Assembly: GCA_018820765.1 (NCBI GenBank)
Contig: JAHJNN010000017.1
Location: 372,001 to 436,000, forward strand
Source of the DNA: Gammaproteobacteria bacterium
GTDB lineage: Bacteria; Pseudomonadota; Gammaproteobacteria; Burkholderiales; Thiobacillaceae
Length of the DNA stretch: 64,000 bases
Direction: 5' to 3'
Part shown: positions 37,397 through 46,992 of the stretch, in pieces
How positions within the stretch are numbered: position 1 is the first letter of the stretch
How the letters are laid out: every line of letters begins with the position of its first letter
Made by a program: the position numbers and the translations under genes
The notes under the pieces: generated by a model
Seen by the model: only the letters and a program-made list of their open reading frames with translations
Told to the model about the DNA's origin: nothing
The model's database searches: none

Positions 37397-38416
37397 CACG
37401 ACCTGATTTTCTTTCCAGCCCTTGAGTTCGTAGTGGTGGTGGATCGGTGCCATGCGGAACACGCGCTTGCCGGTGAGCTTGAACGAGGCAACCTGCACCA
37501 TCACCGACAGGGTCTCGACCACGAACACGCCGCACATGATGAAGAGCACGATTTCCTGGCGCACGATGACGGCGACGACGCCGAGCGCCGCACCCAGCGC
37601 CAGCGCACCGACGTCGCCCATGAAGACTTCGGCCGGATAGGCGTTGAACCACAGGAAGGCAAGTCCCGCCCCCGCCATCGCGGCGCAGAAGATGGCCAGC
37701 TCGCCGGCGCCCGGCACGAAGGGCACGCCGAGGTATTTGGAGAACACCGCGTTGCCGGCGACGTAGGCAAAGATCGCCAGCGCGCTGGCCACCATCACGG
37801 TCGGCAGGATCGCCAGGCCGTCGAGGCCGTCGGTCAGGTTGACGGCGTTGCTGGAGCCGACGATGACGAAGTAGGTGAGCGCGATGAAAGCCGCGGCCGA
37901 CAAGGTCAGCGTGGCGTGCTTGAGAAAGGGAATGATGAGCTCGGTGTGCGCCGGCAGGCTGGCGGTTTGCCACAGGTAGGCCGCGACCGCGAGACCGATC
38001 ACCGATTGCCAGAAATACTTCCAGCGCGAGGGCAGGCCGCGCGAGTTCTTCTCGACCACCTTGCGCCAGTCGTCGACCCAGCCGATGACGCCGAAGCCGA
38101 CTAGGGTGAGCAGCGCCACCCAGACGTAATCGTTCGACAGGTCCGCCCACAGCAAGGTGGTGACGGCGACCGACACCAGGATCAGCGCGCCGCCCATGGT
38201 CGGCGTGCCGGCCTTGACCAGGTGGGTTTGCGGGCCGTCGCTGCGCACCGACTGGCCGATTTTCAGCGCGGTGAGCTTGCGGATCACGGCGGGCCCGACG
38301 ATGAAGGAAATCGTCAGCGCCGTGAGCGTCGCCATCACCGCACGCAGCGTCAGGTAGTTGAAGACGTTGAAAGCCCGGATGTCCTGGCCCAGTTGTTGAA
38401 ACAGCCACAAGAGCAT
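37331..38416 (-). CDS. mraY: MraY, phospho-MurNAc-pentapeptide transferase
   Basis: 361 residues, ten membrane segments. It makes lipid I at the inner membrane. Family motifs seen are PTMGG ([10 protein letters not shown]), the DD region [33 protein letters not shown] and the His-rich [12 protein letters not shown] (as [13 protein letters not shown]). Its last 20 codons are duplicated downstream before murD. It lies 1 bp after the murF stop. Confidence 0.97.
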   Translation of the reverse strand: MLLWLFQQLGQDIRAFNVFNYLTLRAVMATLTALTISFIVGPAVIRKLTALKIGQSVRSDGPQTHLVKAGTPTMGGALILVSVAVTTLLWADLSNDYVWVALLTLVGFGVIGWVDDWRKVVEKNSRGLPSRWKYFWQSVIGLAVAAYLWQTASLPAHTELIIPFLKHATLTLSAAAFIALTYFVIVGSSNAVNLTDGLDGLAILPTVMVASALAIFAYVAGNAVFSKYLGVPFVPGAGELAIFCAAMAGAGLAFLWFNAYPAEVFMGDVGALALGAALGVVAVIVRQEIVLFIMCGVFVVETLSVMVQVASFKLTGKRVFRMAPIHHHYELKGWKENQVVVRFWIISMMLVLIGLSSLKLR

Positions 38417-38417
38417 G

Positions 38418-39776
38418 TCAGTGTCCTTCCATGAAGCTTTGCACCACGCGCTCCATCTGCATGAAGCGCGAGCCCTTCACCAGCACGGTGGTGTCGGGCG
38501 TGAGTTCGTTTTCGAGTTCGGCGAGGAGTTCCTGGATGCGCTCGAAGTGCATCGCGCCGGCCCCGAAGGCGCCGACGGTTTCGCGGCTCAAGTCGCCCAG
38601 CGCCAGCAGCCGGTCGATGCCGGCGTCGCGCGCAGCGAGGCCGATCTGCGCATGCATGGCGGCAGCGTCCGTTCCCAGTTCGCCCATGTCGCCCAGCACC
38701 AGCACTTTCTTGCCGGACTGCTGTGCGAGCACCGCCAGCGCGGCCTTCACCGAATCGGGATTGGCGTTGTAGGTGTCGTCGATGAAGGTGCTGCCGTGCA
38801 GCGCCGGTTTTTTCTGCAGACGGCCCTTGACGCCGGCAAAGCCGGACAGCCCGGTGACGATGCTGCGATGGCTGACGTCGAGCGCGAAGGCGGCAGCGGC
38901 AGCGGCGAGCGCGTTCATCACGTTGTGTTCCCCCGGCACCTGCAGATCCACCTCGCATTCGGCGTCGGGCAGCATCAGGGTCAGCACCGAGCCGTAGAGA
39001 CTGGGCCGATAATGCCCGCGCACCACCGACGGATGCCTGAGGCTGAAATCGATGATGCTGCGGTGCGCATTCGTTTCGCGCCACAGCCAGGCATGGTCGT
39101 CGTCGGCGTTGAACACCGCGATGCCCGCATCCGACAGGCCGTTGAAGATCTCGCCCTTGGCGCGTGCAATGTTTTCGATCGAGCCGAGAAAACCGATGTG
39201 CGCAGACAGCGCGTTGTTGACCAGCGCCACATCCGGCCGCGCCAGCCGCGTCAGATAATCGATTTCGCCGGCGTGGTTCATGCCCATCTCCAGCACGGCG
39301 TATTGATGCGTGTCGCGCAGGCGCAGCAGCATCAGTGGCAGGCCGATGTCGTTGTTGAGGTTGCCCTCGGTATGCAACACCGCGGCGTCGGTACCCGCCT
39401 CCACCCGCAGGATGGCCGCCAGCATTTCCTTCACCGTGGTCTTGCCGTTGCTGCCGGTGATGGCGACGACCGGAATTGCGAAACGCTGGCGCCAGGCGGC
39501 CGCCAGCCGGCCGAGCGCAAGCCGGGTGTCGTCGACGCGAAGGGCGGCGGCGATCTCGGGCGCCTGCGACGCATCGAGTACCACGCCGGCCGCGCCCTGC
39601 TGCAGAGCCTGGGCGGCAAACGCGCCGCCGTCGAATTTCTGGCCGCGCAGCGCGATGAAGAGATCGCCCGGCTGGATGCTGCGGCTGTCGGTGGAAACGC
39701 GCTTCACCTCGGCATCGGCACCGGCAAACGGCACGCCCAGCATGGCGGCGGCTTCGGACAAGCGCATCATGCCCAC
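38418..39776 (-). CDS. murF: MurF, tripeptide--D-Ala-D-Ala ligase
   Basis: 452 residues. Adds D-Ala-D-Ala to the UDP-MurNAc tripeptide. ATP-binding [14 protein letters not shown], the MNHAGEI block, [17 protein letters not shown] and LGDMGELG are intact. Overlaps the murE stop by 10 bp. Confidence 0.97.
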   Translation of the reverse strand: MGMMRLSEAAAMLGVPFAGADAEVKRVSTDSRSIQPGDLFIALRGQKFDGGAFAAQALQQGAAGVVLDASQAPEIAAALRVDDTRLALGRLAAAWRQRFAIPVVAITGSNGKTTVKEMLAAILRVEAGTDAAVLHTEGNLNNDIGLPLMLLRLRDTHQYAVLEMGMNHAGEIDYLTRLARPDVALVNNALSAHIGFLGSIENIARAKGEIFNGLSDAGIAVFNADDDHAWLWRETNAHRSIIDFSLRHPSVVRGHYRPSLYGSVLTLMLPDAECEVDLQVPGEHNVMNALAAAAAAFALDVSHRSIVTGLSGFAGVKGRLQKKPALHGSTFIDDTYNANPDSVKAALAVLAQQSGKKVLVLGDMGELGTDAAAMHAQIGLAARDAGIDRLLALGDLSRETVGAFGAGAMHFERIQELLAELENELTPDTTVLVKGSRFMQMERVVQSFMEGH

Positions 39777-41245
39777 GCCTCCAGTGCCTTCTTCGCCACG
39801 GCCACGTCGGAAAACGGCAGGCGCTCGCCTGCGGCTTCCTGGTAATCCTCGTGGCCCTTGCCGGCGATCAGCACGACGTCGCCCTGATGGGCGCCGCCGA
39901 TCGCCTCGAAGATGGCGCGCGCGCGGTCCGCCTCGACATGAGGCTTGCCGCCGGTTCCGGCGAGGATGTCGTCGATGATGCGGCGCGGATCTTCGTTGCG
40001 CGGGTTGTCGCTGGTGATCCAGACCTCATCGGCGCCCCTGGCGGCAGCCTGGCCCATCAGCGGACGCTTGCCCTTGTCGCGGTTGCCGCCGCAGCCGAAG
40101 ACGCAGATGAGGCGTCCGCCGCTGACGATTTCGCGCAAGGTGGCGAGCACTTTTTCCAGCGCGTCCGGGGTGTGGGCGTAGTCCACCACCACCAGCGGAT
40201 GCGCATTGCCGCCGAAGGTCTGCATGCGTCCCGGCGGCGGCGTGATGTGGGCGAGTGCCTGGCAGGCATCCTCCAGCGTCACGCCGGACACCAAGAGGGT
40301 GGTGAGTACGGCGAGCAGGTTGGCGGCGTTGAAGCGGCCCAGGAGCGGCGCATCGAATTCGGCATGGCCCCAGTCGGTGCGCACCGCGAGGTGCAGGCCG
40401 GTCTGCGACAGGCGCAGTTTTTCGCCGATCACGGCGCCGCGCTGGAATCCGTAGCCGGCGACTCGCGCGGGCCGCGTCGCGCTTTCCAGCTGCTGACCGA
40501 AGGCGTCGTCGACATTGAGCACCACCCAGTCCAGCCCCGGCCAGTTGAACAGCCGCGCCTTGGCGTCGGCATAGTTCTCCATGTCGCCGTGGTAATCGAG
40601 ATGGTCGCGCGACAGGTTGGTCAGCACCGCGACATTGAAAGACGTGCCGTTGACGCGTCCCTGCGCGAGACCGTGCGAGGACACTTCCATCGCACACGCG
40701 GTCGCGCCCTGCTGCCGGTACTGCGCGAGGCGCTGCTGCAGTTCGATGGCGTCGGGGGTGGTGTTGAGCGCAGGCGTGAGCGCGCCGGGAAAGCCGTTGC
40801 CGACGGTGCCGACGACGGCGGTCTTGCGGCCCAGTTGCGACAGGGTCTGCGCAATCCAGTGCGCCACCGAGGTCTTACCGTTGGTGCCGGTGACGCCGAC
40901 CATGTGCAGCGCGCGCGAGGGCTCGCCGTAGACGTGGGCGGCGATCTCGCCGATGCGGGTTTTCAGGCCGGCGACGCCGGCGTTGGGCACTTCGAGGGCG
41001 GGATCCCACTGGTAGTGGTCGGCCTCCCACAGCACGCCGTCGACGCGTTGCGCCACCGCCTGCGCGATGAAGTCGCGGCCGTCGCGCGTCTCCCCCGGAT
41101 AGGCGGCGAACACGGTGCCGGGCACGGCCCTGCGGCTGTCGCTGACGAGTTCGGCGACCGTGATGCCGAGCCGTTCCAGAAGATGCGGCACGGATTCGCG
41201 GATTCCCACTGCGGCGGAATCGGGTTGGGTCTGCAGCCTCGCCAT
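39767..41245 (-). CDS. murE: MurE, meso-diaminopimelate-adding ligase
   Basis: 492 residues from the ATG at 41245, which overlaps the ftsI stop (TGATG); a GTG one codon earlier is possible. ATP-binding VTGTNGKTSVAHW, and the motif SDNPRNEDP contains DNPR, the known signature for meso-diaminopimelate specificity, so the peptidoglycan is of the usual Gram-negative type. Confidence 0.97.
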   Translation of the reverse strand: MARLQTQPDSAAVGIRESVPHLLERLGITVAELVSDSRRAVPGTVFAAYPGETRDGRDFIAQAVAQRVDGVLWEADHYQWDPALEVPNAGVAGLKTRIGEIAAHVYGEPSRALHMVGVTGTNGKTSVAHWIAQTLSQLGRKTAVVGTVGNGFPGALTPALNTTPDAIELQQRLAQYRQQGATACAMEVSSHGLAQGRVNGTSFNVAVLTNLSRDHLDYHGDMENYADAKARLFNWPGLDWVVLNVDDAFGQQLESATRPARVAGYGFQRGAVIGEKLRLSQTGLHLAVRTDWGHAEFDAPLLGRFNAANLLAVLTTLLVSGVTLEDACQALAHITPPPGRMQTFGGNAHPLVVVDYAHTPDALEKVLATLREIVSGGRLICVFGCGGNRDKGKRPLMGQAAARGADEVWITSDNPRNEDPRRIIDDILAGTGGKPHVEADRARAIFEAIGGAHQGDVVLIAGKGHEDYQEAAGERLPFSDVAVAKKALEAWA

Positions 41246-42975
41246 CACGCCCCCCCTCCCGCGCGCAGTGCATTGTGCGTCATCAGCGTCGCGGTTTCCG
41301 GTGCGTCGGGCGGCAACGCCAGCTGGCGCAGACTGGCCGCCATCACCTGGGCGAACACTGGGCCGGCCACGCTGCCGCCGTAGTACACGCCTCCGGATGG
41401 CTCGTCGATCACCACGCCGATGATGAGGCGCGGGTTGGACGCCGGCGCCATGCCGACGAAAGAGGACAGGTAGCGGTCGGGCGAATAGCGGCCGTCGACC
41501 AGCTTGTGCGCGGTCCCGGTCTTGCCGGCCACGCGGTAGCCCGGCACCCGCGTGCGCATGCCGGTGCCGCCTTCCTGCGTCACCGATTCCATCATGGCGC
41601 GCACCTCGCGCGCCACGCTCGGCGAAAACACGCGTTCGCCCGCGATTTCCTGCGGCTCGCGCTTGAGAAAGGACAGCGGCATCACCTCGCCGTCGTTGGC
41701 AAAAGCCATGTAGGCCCGGGTCAGCTGCAGCAGGCTGACCGAAAGGCCGTAGCCGTACGCCATGGTGGCGTGTTCGACCGGTTTCCAGGTGCTGGCATCG
41801 CGCAGGCGTCCGGCTGTTTCACCCGGAAAGCCCGAGCCCGGCAATTCGCCGAAACCGGAACGGTGCAGCACTTCCCAGTATTGCTGCGGGGTGAGCGACA
41901 TCGCCAGCTTCACTGCACCGACGTTGCTCGATTTCTGGATGATTTCGCTGACCGTCAACTGGGAATGCGGGTGGGTGTCACGCACCAGCTTGTTTCCGAC
42001 ACGCCAGTTGTCCGGCGTCTCGATCATGCTGTCGGGATGGAACAGGCCGCGTTCCAGCACCGCCGCCGCGACAAACGGTTTGATGGTGGAACCTGGCTCG
42101 AAGGTGTCGATCACCGCGCGGTTGCGCATCGGACCCGGCTTGTAATTGCGACGGTTGTTGGGGTTGAAGATCGGCTGGTTCGCCAGCGCGAGAATCTCGC
42201 CGGTCTTGGCGTCGAGCACCACCACGCTGCCGCCCTTGGCCTTGTTCTTGGCGATGGCCGCGGCCAGCTCGCGGTGCGCCAGATACTGGATGTTGAGATC
42301 GAGCGCCAGCGCCAGGTTGCCGCCGAGTTGCGCGGTCTTGATCGGCACCAGGTCGCGGATGGTGTTGCCGCGCCGGTCGCGCATGATCTGGCGCTGGCCT
42401 TCGCGGCCCGCGAGCCAGTCCTGGTAGGCGCGCTCGACGCCTTCCTGGCCGAGGTCGTCCACGTTGGTGAAGCCCACCACGTGCGCGGCCACTTCACCCG
42501 CCGGGTAATAGCGGCGGAATTCGCGCCGCAGGTGCAGGCCCGGCACCCCCATGGCGGCGATCTTGACTGCCTGCTCGGGGGTGACGGGGCGCCGCACGCT
42601 GAATTCGCCGCGTGTTTTGCGAGCCATTTTTTTCGAGAGTTCGGATACCGGCATGCCCAAAACCTTGGCCAGCTGCGCCTGCTGCGCAGCCGTCCACTTG
42701 AGTTCGCCCGGACGCGCCCAGAGGGATTCGACCGGGGTGCTGATCGCCAGCAACTGGCCGTGACGGTCGGTCACCTGGCCGCGCTGCGCCGGCAGGGTGA
42801 GGTTGCGGTTGGCCACCGCATCGCCTTTGCCCTGCAGATAGTCGGTATTGAGGCCCTGCAGGTAGAACGCGCGTGCCGCCACCACCGTCAACCCGACGAG
42901 CAGCAAACTGCCCACCGTCGCCATGCGCCAGGGAGCAAGATTCAGTTTGAGCAGTTTCCTCGAGTGGTAGTTCAT
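41245..42975 (-). CDS. ftsI: FtsI (PBP3), septal peptidoglycan transpeptidase
   Basis: 576 residues. A short cytoplasmic N-terminus and one membrane anchor (about 17-38), a pedestal domain, and the transpeptidase domain with SxxK (GSTIKP), SxN (SSN in KSSNVGAVK) and KTG (AGKTGTAHK). It cross-links septal peptidoglycan with FtsW. Overlaps ftsL and murE. Confidence 0.97.
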   Translation of the reverse strand: MNYHSRKLLKLNLAPWRMATVGSLLLVGLTVVAARAFYLQGLNTDYLQGKGDAVANRNLTLPAQRGQVTDRHGQLLAISTPVESLWARPGELKWTAAQQAQLAKVLGMPVSELSKKMARKTRGEFSVRRPVTPEQAVKIAAMGVPGLHLRREFRRYYPAGEVAAHVVGFTNVDDLGQEGVERAYQDWLAGREGQRQIMRDRRGNTIRDLVPIKTAQLGGNLALALDLNIQYLAHRELAAAIAKNKAKGGSVVVLDAKTGEILALANQPIFNPNNRRNYKPGPMRNRAVIDTFEPGSTIKPFVAAAVLERGLFHPDSMIETPDNWRVGNKLVRDTHPHSQLTVSEIIQKSSNVGAVKLAMSLTPQQYWEVLHRSGFGELPGSGFPGETAGRLRDASTWKPVEHATMAYGYGLSVSLLQLTRAYMAFANDGEVMPLSFLKREPQEIAGERVFSPSVAREVRAMMESVTQEGGTGMRTRVPGYRVAGKTGTAHKLVDGRYSPDRYLSSFVGMAPASNPRLIIGVVIDEPSGGVYYGGSVAGPVFAQVMAASLRQLALPPDAPETATLMTHNALRAGGGA

Positions 42976-43244
42976 GGCGCGGCTGTCAGCGTTTCGATGC
43001 GCACACGGTCATTCGGCGGCGCAATCAGGCCGAGCCGGGTACGCGCGAGCGTATCGACCCGCGCCGGACTGGCCCAGGTGCTTTGCTCCAGCTGCAGTTG
43101 TCCCCATTGCTCGTCCAGCCCATGCGCCTGTTTCTTCAGACGTTCCAGTTCCACGAAATAGGTGCGCGAACGATGCTGCGACTGGATCAGAGCGAGCGCA
43201 CATGCCATCAGCAGCAGCGCCAGCACGACGTTCAGGCGGCTCAT
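42972..43244 (-). CDS. ftsL: FtsL, division protein
   Basis: 90 residues from the ATG at 43244; longer in-frame starts are shadow sequence. One membrane helix (about 4-22) and a periplasmic coiled coil (FVELERLKKQAHGLDEQWGQLQLEQ). It pairs with FtsB and FtsQ to activate FtsWI. Its start lies in a copy of the duplicated 10-bp junction with rsmH. Confidence 0.92.
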   Translation of the reverse strand: MSRLNVVLALLLMACALALIQSQHRSRTYFVELERLKKQAHGLDEQWGQLQLEQSTWASPARVDTLARTRLGLIAPPNDRVRIETLTAAP

Positions 43245-43358
43245 GCCGCGGCCTCGCTCGCGCCCGGCGCGGCGCAACCGACTGCGAATCGACCACTGGC
43301 GGCATTCGCCTTGCCGTCGATCCCGCTTCGCGGGGCCCTCGCCGGGTAGCTCATGCCG
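43239..43358. repeat. Duplicated rsmH/ftsL junction flanking inserted DNA
   Basis: GCTCATGCCG occurs at 43239-43248 (ftsL start) and 43349-43358 (rsmH stop). Each copy contains an ATGA stop/start overlap. The 100 bp between is rich in short inverted blocks (CCCGCTTCGCGGGG, CGAATCGACCACTGGCGGCATTCG-like). In most dcw clusters these two genes touch. Confidence 0.65.
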
Positions 43359-44283
43359 ACCCGTCCACGCGTTCCGCCACCCGCAACACGGCGCTGCGCG
43401 CCCGCGGGTTGGCCGCCACTTCGGCATCGGTCGCATGCTGGGCGCGGCCCACCAGCTTGAGGCGCCCCGGCTTCAGCATGGCGGCCGGGATCGGCAGACG
43501 GCGCGGCGCCTGTTCACCCATCGCCTCCTCGCGCAGATAGCGTTTGACGATGCGGTCTTCCAGCGAGTGAAAGCTGATGACTGCAAGCCGTCCCTCGGGC
43601 TTCAGTCGATCCACGCATTGCGGCAGCACGGCACTCAGCTCTTCCAGCTCGCGGTTGAGGTAAATCCGTATAGCCTGGAAGCTTCGGGTCGCCGGGTGCT
43701 GCCCCGGCTCGCGTTTTTTGACCGTTGCGGCGATGAGGCTCGCCAGCTGCCCGGTGCTGCGGATAGGCTCTTTTTGCCGCGCCGCAACAATCGCGCGCGC
43801 AATCGATTTAGCAAACCGCTCTTCCCCGTAGCTGCGGATGACTTCACTGATTTCCCCCTCTGCCGCCGTCGCCAGCCAATCTGCCGCCGACATCCCGCTG
43901 CCCGGATCCATGCGCATGTCGAGCGGCGCATCGAAGCGGAAACTGAATCCGCGCGTGGCGTCATCAAGCTGCGGCGACGACACCCCGATGTCCAGCAATA
44001 TCCCATCCACCTGCGTCACACCCATTTCATCGAGCACCGCACCCAGGCGCGAAAACGCGCTTTGCACCAGCGTCAGCCGGGCATCCTGCAGGGCGGCGCC
44101 GGCCCGAATGGCGTCCGGATCGCGATCCAGCGCGATCAGCCGCCCGCCCGGCCCCAGCCGATCCAGGATCAGCCGGCTGTGACCGCCGCGTCCGAAAGTG
44201 GCGTCGACATACGTGCCTTCGGGCTTGATCGCCAGCGCCGCCACCGCCTCCTGTGCCAGCACCGGCACATGGGCGGTTTCCAT
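43351..44283 (-). CDS. rsmH: RsmH, 16S rRNA m4C1402 methyltransferase
   Basis: 310 residues from the ATG at 44283 overlapping the mraZ stop (TGATG); a GTG at 44286 is possible. SAM-binding [25 protein letters not shown] ([10 protein letters not shown]), and the family blocks [15 protein letters not shown] and [14 protein letters not shown] are clear. It methylates N4 of C1402 in 16S rRNA. Confidence 0.97.
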   Translation of the reverse strand: METAHVPVLAQEAVAALAIKPEGTYVDATFGRGGHSRLILDRLGPGGRLIALDRDPDAIRAGAALQDARLTLVQSAFSRLGAVLDEMGVTQVDGILLDIGVSSPQLDDATRGFSFRFDAPLDMRMDPGSGMSAADWLATAAEGEISEVIRSYGEERFAKSIARAIVAARQKEPIRSTGQLASLIAATVKKREPGQHPATRSFQAIRIYLNRELEELSAVLPQCVDRLKPEGRLAVISFHSLEDRIVKRYLREEAMGEQAPRRLPIPAAMLKPGRLKLVGRAQHATDAEVAANPRARSAVLRVAERVDGSA

Positions 44284-44729
44284 CACAACGTAAAGCCTTC
44301 CAGTTCGGGCGGCAGCGCATCGTCACTGAAGGTCAGCGCCTGGGCCACCTGCGCCTCCCAGCGCGCTTCGTTCCACAACTCCACTTTGCTGCCCTGCCCC
44401 ACCAGCACGACGTTCTTGTCCAACTCGGCGAACTTGCGCAGCATCGGCGGCAACAGCACGCGACCGGCGCTGTCCATGTCCATGTCGTGCGCATAGCCGA
44501 CAAGCAATTGCTTGAGACTGCGGGTACGGGGATTGAAGTCGGACAGGCCGTTGAGTTTTTTCTCGATCGGCTCCCACTCGGGCAGGGGATAGAGCAGCAG
44601 GCACTGGCTGGGGTCGGCGGTGATCACCACGCGGCCGCTGCCGTTCACCAGAAGGGCGTCGCGGTAGCGCGCCGGCACCACGAGCCGGTTCTTGCTATCC
44701 AGACTGACTGTTGCGACCCCCCGAAACAT
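44283..44729 (-). CDS. mraZ: MraZ, dcw transcriptional regulator
   Basis: 148 residues with the two DXXXR motifs of the AbrB-like double fold: [13 protein letters not shown] and [13 protein letters not shown]. MraZ forms a ring and represses its own cluster in E. coli by binding TGGGN repeats. Four such boxes lie upstream here. First gene of the dcw cluster. Confidence 0.97.
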   Translation of the reverse strand: MFRGVATVSLDSKNRLVVPARYRDALLVNGSGRVVITADPSQCLLLYPLPEWEPIEKKLNGLSDFNPRTRSLKQLLVGYAHDMDMDSAGRVLLPPMLRKFAELDKNVVLVGQGSKVELWNEARWEAQVAQALTFSDDALPPELEGFTL

Positions 44730-44792
44730 GCGCTCCCCCGATTATTGAAATTAAATTCAGCGGCTATTGGCCGTGCCTGAATGGGCGCATTC

Positions 44793-44827
44793 TCCCACAA
44801 GCTCCCACCAATCACCACTCGCACCCA
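44793..44827 (-). promoter_or_regulatory. MraZ operator: four direct repeats
   Basis: On the minus strand the order is TGGGT-N5-TGGTG-N5-TGGGA-N5-TGGGA, so each box starts exactly 10 bp after the previous. This fits the known MraZ-binding array. The first box touches the -10 element, so binding would block transcription start. Confidence 0.88.
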
Positions 44828-44855
44828 CTATAGGGGATAGTTTTGGGAGGGTCAA
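44827..44855 (-). promoter_or_regulatory. Sigma70 promoter of the dcw cluster
   Basis: On the minus strand, TTGACC (44850-44855) and TATAGT (44827-44832) are separated by 17 bp. It lies about 95 bp upstream of the mraZ start and overlaps the MraZ operator. Confidence 0.82.
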
Positions 44856-44867
44856 GCTGGCAGACGC

Positions 44868-44900
44868 AAAAAAACCCCTACGTCTCAAGGACTTAGGGGT
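44868..44900 (-). terminator. Rho-independent terminator after rnpB
   Basis: On the minus strand ACCCCTA / TAGGGGT forms a 7-bp stem with a 13-nt loop, followed by seven T. It lies about 100 bp after the 3' end of rnpB and just before the dcw promoter, so it should separate the two units. Confidence 0.8.
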
Positions 44901-45001
44901 GGATTGGGGTTGTGGATAAGTTTCTGGAAAAACCGTAGCTTAGCGGGCTATTCTGCCGGTATTTTTAGATACAAACGCTAAGTATTTGAATTACATGAAA
45001 A

Positions 45002-45293
45002 GTGAGAAAGTCGACCGATAAGCCGGGTTCTGTCGTGGACAACCATTCCTCTAGGCCGGCCATTGCTGACCGGCTCCAGCCACCTACCCGCAGACTCGGC
45101 GAGCCGCGTCATCGTCTGCCTATTTGGTGTTGCTCCGGATGGAGGTTACCGCGTTTCACCGTAACTGAATACGCTCGTCTCTGTGGCCCTGTTCCTCGCC
45201 TCGCGGCGTCCGGCCGTTAGCCGGCATCCTGCTCTGTGGAGCCCGGACTTTCCTCTCCCACTTGCGTGGCAGCGGTTGTCTGATCGGCTTTCC
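45002..45293 (-). ncRNA. rnpB: RNase P RNA (class A, compact betaproteobacterial form)
   Basis: About 292 nt. On the minus strand the universal blocks GAGGAAAGTCCGGGCTCC, CCGGAGCAA-CCAAATAGG, and GACAGAACCCGGCTTATCGG are present in order, and the ends (GAAAGCC... and ...CGACTTTC) pair as helix P1. GGTGAAACGC joins directly to GGTAACCTCC, so P13/P14 are absent, and P12 is only a 4-bp hairpin (CGTA / TACG). A TATAAT at 45301-45306 lies 7 nt upstream of the 5' end. It processes tRNA 5' ends with the RnpA protein. Confidence 0.95.
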
Positions 45294-45382
45294 CGTCCCG
45301 ATTATAAAGCCTTACTTGACTGCGGCGGGCGATCTGCTAATCAAAGGTATCAGGCCGGAAACGACCCTCCAGGAGATCCATC

Positions 45383-45895
45383 ATGAGAAGACGTTTGTAT
45401 TTCATGGTGCCGGACACCCGCAGCGCCCGACAAATCCGCGACGAACTTCTGCTTGCCCGCATCGAGGACGGCCACATTCACGTCATGGCCCGGGAGGGCA
45501 TGTCGCTGGAAGGGCTGCACGAAGCCTCGGTCCTGCAAAAAACCGACTTTGTTCACGGCGCCGAAACGGGCCTGGCCGTGGGCGGAGGCCTCGGCATCAT
45601 CGCCGGCCTGGTGGCGGTGTTTTTCCCGCCCGCCGGCGTGGACCTGCAGCTCGTCACCATCCTGCTTACTGCGCTGATCGGCGCCGCGTTCGGCGCCTGG
45701 GCCGCCAGCCTGGTCGCCAGCGCGATTCCCAACTCGCGGCTCAAGGCCTTTGAATCGGCCATCACCGCAGGCCATGTCCTGATGCTGGTGGATATTCCCT
45801 CCAGCCGGGTCGACGAAATCAGGAAGTTGATTGCCGCGCACCATCCCGAAGCGACGAGCTCGGGCACCGAACCGACCATTCCGGCTTTTCCCTAA
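45383..45895 (+). CDS. DUF1269-like membrane protein
   Basis: 170 residues with AGGAGAT upstream of the ATG. A soluble N-terminal domain (ARQIRDELLLARIEDGHIHVMAR, about 1-60), a glycine-rich double membrane segment (GGGLGIIAGLVAVFF and LLTALIGAAFGAWAASLVAS, about 68-115), and a C-terminal half resembling the N-terminal ferredoxin-like fold (HVLMLVDIPSSRVDEIRKL). This matches DUF1269/general-stress type proteins. Function unknown. A strong terminator follows. Confidence 0.75.
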   Translation: MRRRLYFMVPDTRSARQIRDELLLARIEDGHIHVMAREGMSLEGLHEASVLQKTDFVHGAETGLAVGGGLGIIAGLVAVFFPPAGVDLQLVTILLTALIGAAFGAWAASLVASAIPNSRLKAFESAITAGHVLMLVDIPSSRVDEIRKLIAAHHPEATSSGTEPTIPAFP

Positions 45896-45932
45896 AGGCT
45901 CCGATCCACTGATTTGTTTTGTCCCCCCTCAT

Positions 45933-45959
45933 GCCGGGCGCCCTGCCCGGCTTTTTTTT
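45933..45959 (+). terminator. Rho-independent terminator
   Basis: GCCGGGC / GCCCGGC stem with a GCCCT loop and eight T on the plus strand, 37 bp after the DUF1269-like gene. Its T-tract reaches the stop codon of convergent pyrC. Confidence 0.9.
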
Positions 45960-46992
45960 ATGCGACGACGCGCCAGCGGATCGTCTCACCTGCGCGCAGC
46001 GGCACCAGGGTTTCGGCCCCCATGCCGAGGCTGGCCGGCACGGTCCAGCTTTCGCGGCGCAGGGTGATGGTGTCGGCATGGCGCGGCAGGCCGTAGAAAT
46101 CCGCGCCGTAAAAACTGGCGAAAGCCTCCAGCTTGTCGAGCGCGCCCGCGTCCTCGAAAACTTCGGCATACAACTCGATCGCGGCGTGCGCGGAATAGAT
46201 GCCGGCGCAACCGCACGCGGACTCTTTCGCACCCACGGCATGCGGCGCGGAATCGGTGCCGAGAAAGAACTTGGGGTTGCCGGAGATCGCCGCGGCCACC
46301 AGCGCCTGGCGATGCTGCTCGCGCTTCAGCACCGGCAGGCAGTACAGGTGCGGGCGGATGCCGCCTTTGAACATGGCATTGCGGTTGTACAGCAGGTGAT
46401 GCACCGTCACCGTCGCCGCGACGTTGGCCGGCGCCGCCGCGACGAATTCGGCGGCCTGGCGCGTGGTGATGTGCTCCAGCACGATTTTCAGCTTGGGAAA
46501 ATCCTTCATCAGCTGCACAAGATGCCGCTCGATGAATACCGCTTCGCGGTCGAACACGTCGACCTCGGGATCGACCACTTCGCCGTGCAGCAGTAGCGGC
46601 ATGCCGGCTTCCTCCATCGCGGCGATGGCCGGATAGGCCTTGGCGAGTTCGGTCACGCCGGAGTCGGAATTGGTGGTGGCACCCGCCGGGTAATATTTCA
46701 CCGCATGCACGAAGCCGCTTTCCCGCGCGCGACGGATTGTTTCGGGCGCCGTGTTGTCGGTGAGGTAAAGCGTCATCAAGGGCTCGAACGACGTGCCTGC
46801 CGCGGCGGCGAGCAGGCGCTCGCGGTAGGCTGCCGCATCATCGACGTTGACCACCGGCGGCCTGAGGTTGGGCATCGCAATCGCGCGGCCGAACACGCGC
46901 GCGGTGTCGGGCAGCACGCTCTGCATGGCGGCGCCGTCGCGGAAATGGATGTGCCAGTCGTCGGGACGGGCAATGGTGAGGGTATCGCTCAT
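45958..46992 (-). CDS. pyrC: PyrC, dihydroorotase
   Basis: 344 residues, the type found in E. coli. Catalyses ring closure of carbamoyl-aspartate in pyrimidine synthesis. The metal-binding [10 protein letters not shown], the carboxylated Lys in [16 protein letters not shown], and [31 protein letters not shown], and GTDSAPH are present. Its ATG overlaps the rsmI stop, so the two form a unit. Confidence 0.97.
   Translation of the reverse strand: MSDTLTIARPDDWHIHFRDGAAMQSVLPDTARVFGRAIAMPNLRPPVVNVDDAAAYRERLLAAAAGTSFEPLMTLYLTDNTAPETIRRARESGFVHAVKYYPAGATTNSDSGVTELAKAYPAIAAMEEAGMPLLLHGEVVDPEVDVFDREAVFIERHLVQLMKDFPKLKIVLEHITTRQAAEFVAAAPANVAATVTVHHLLYNRNAMFKGGIRPHLYCLPVLKREQHRQALVAAAISGNPKFFLGTDSAPHAVGAKESACGCAGIYSAHAAIELYAEVFEDAGALDKLEAFASFYGADFYGLPRHADTITLRRESWTVPASLGMGAETLVPLRAGETIRWRVVA

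Noticed and set aside
41275-43161. 628-codon plus-strand frame opposite ftsI
   Set aside because: Shadow of ftsI, which carries all three penicillin-binding motifs.
45324-45330. -35 box for rnpB
   Set aside because: Only the TATAAT is clear; the bases at the expected -35 position are CCCGCC and do not fit.
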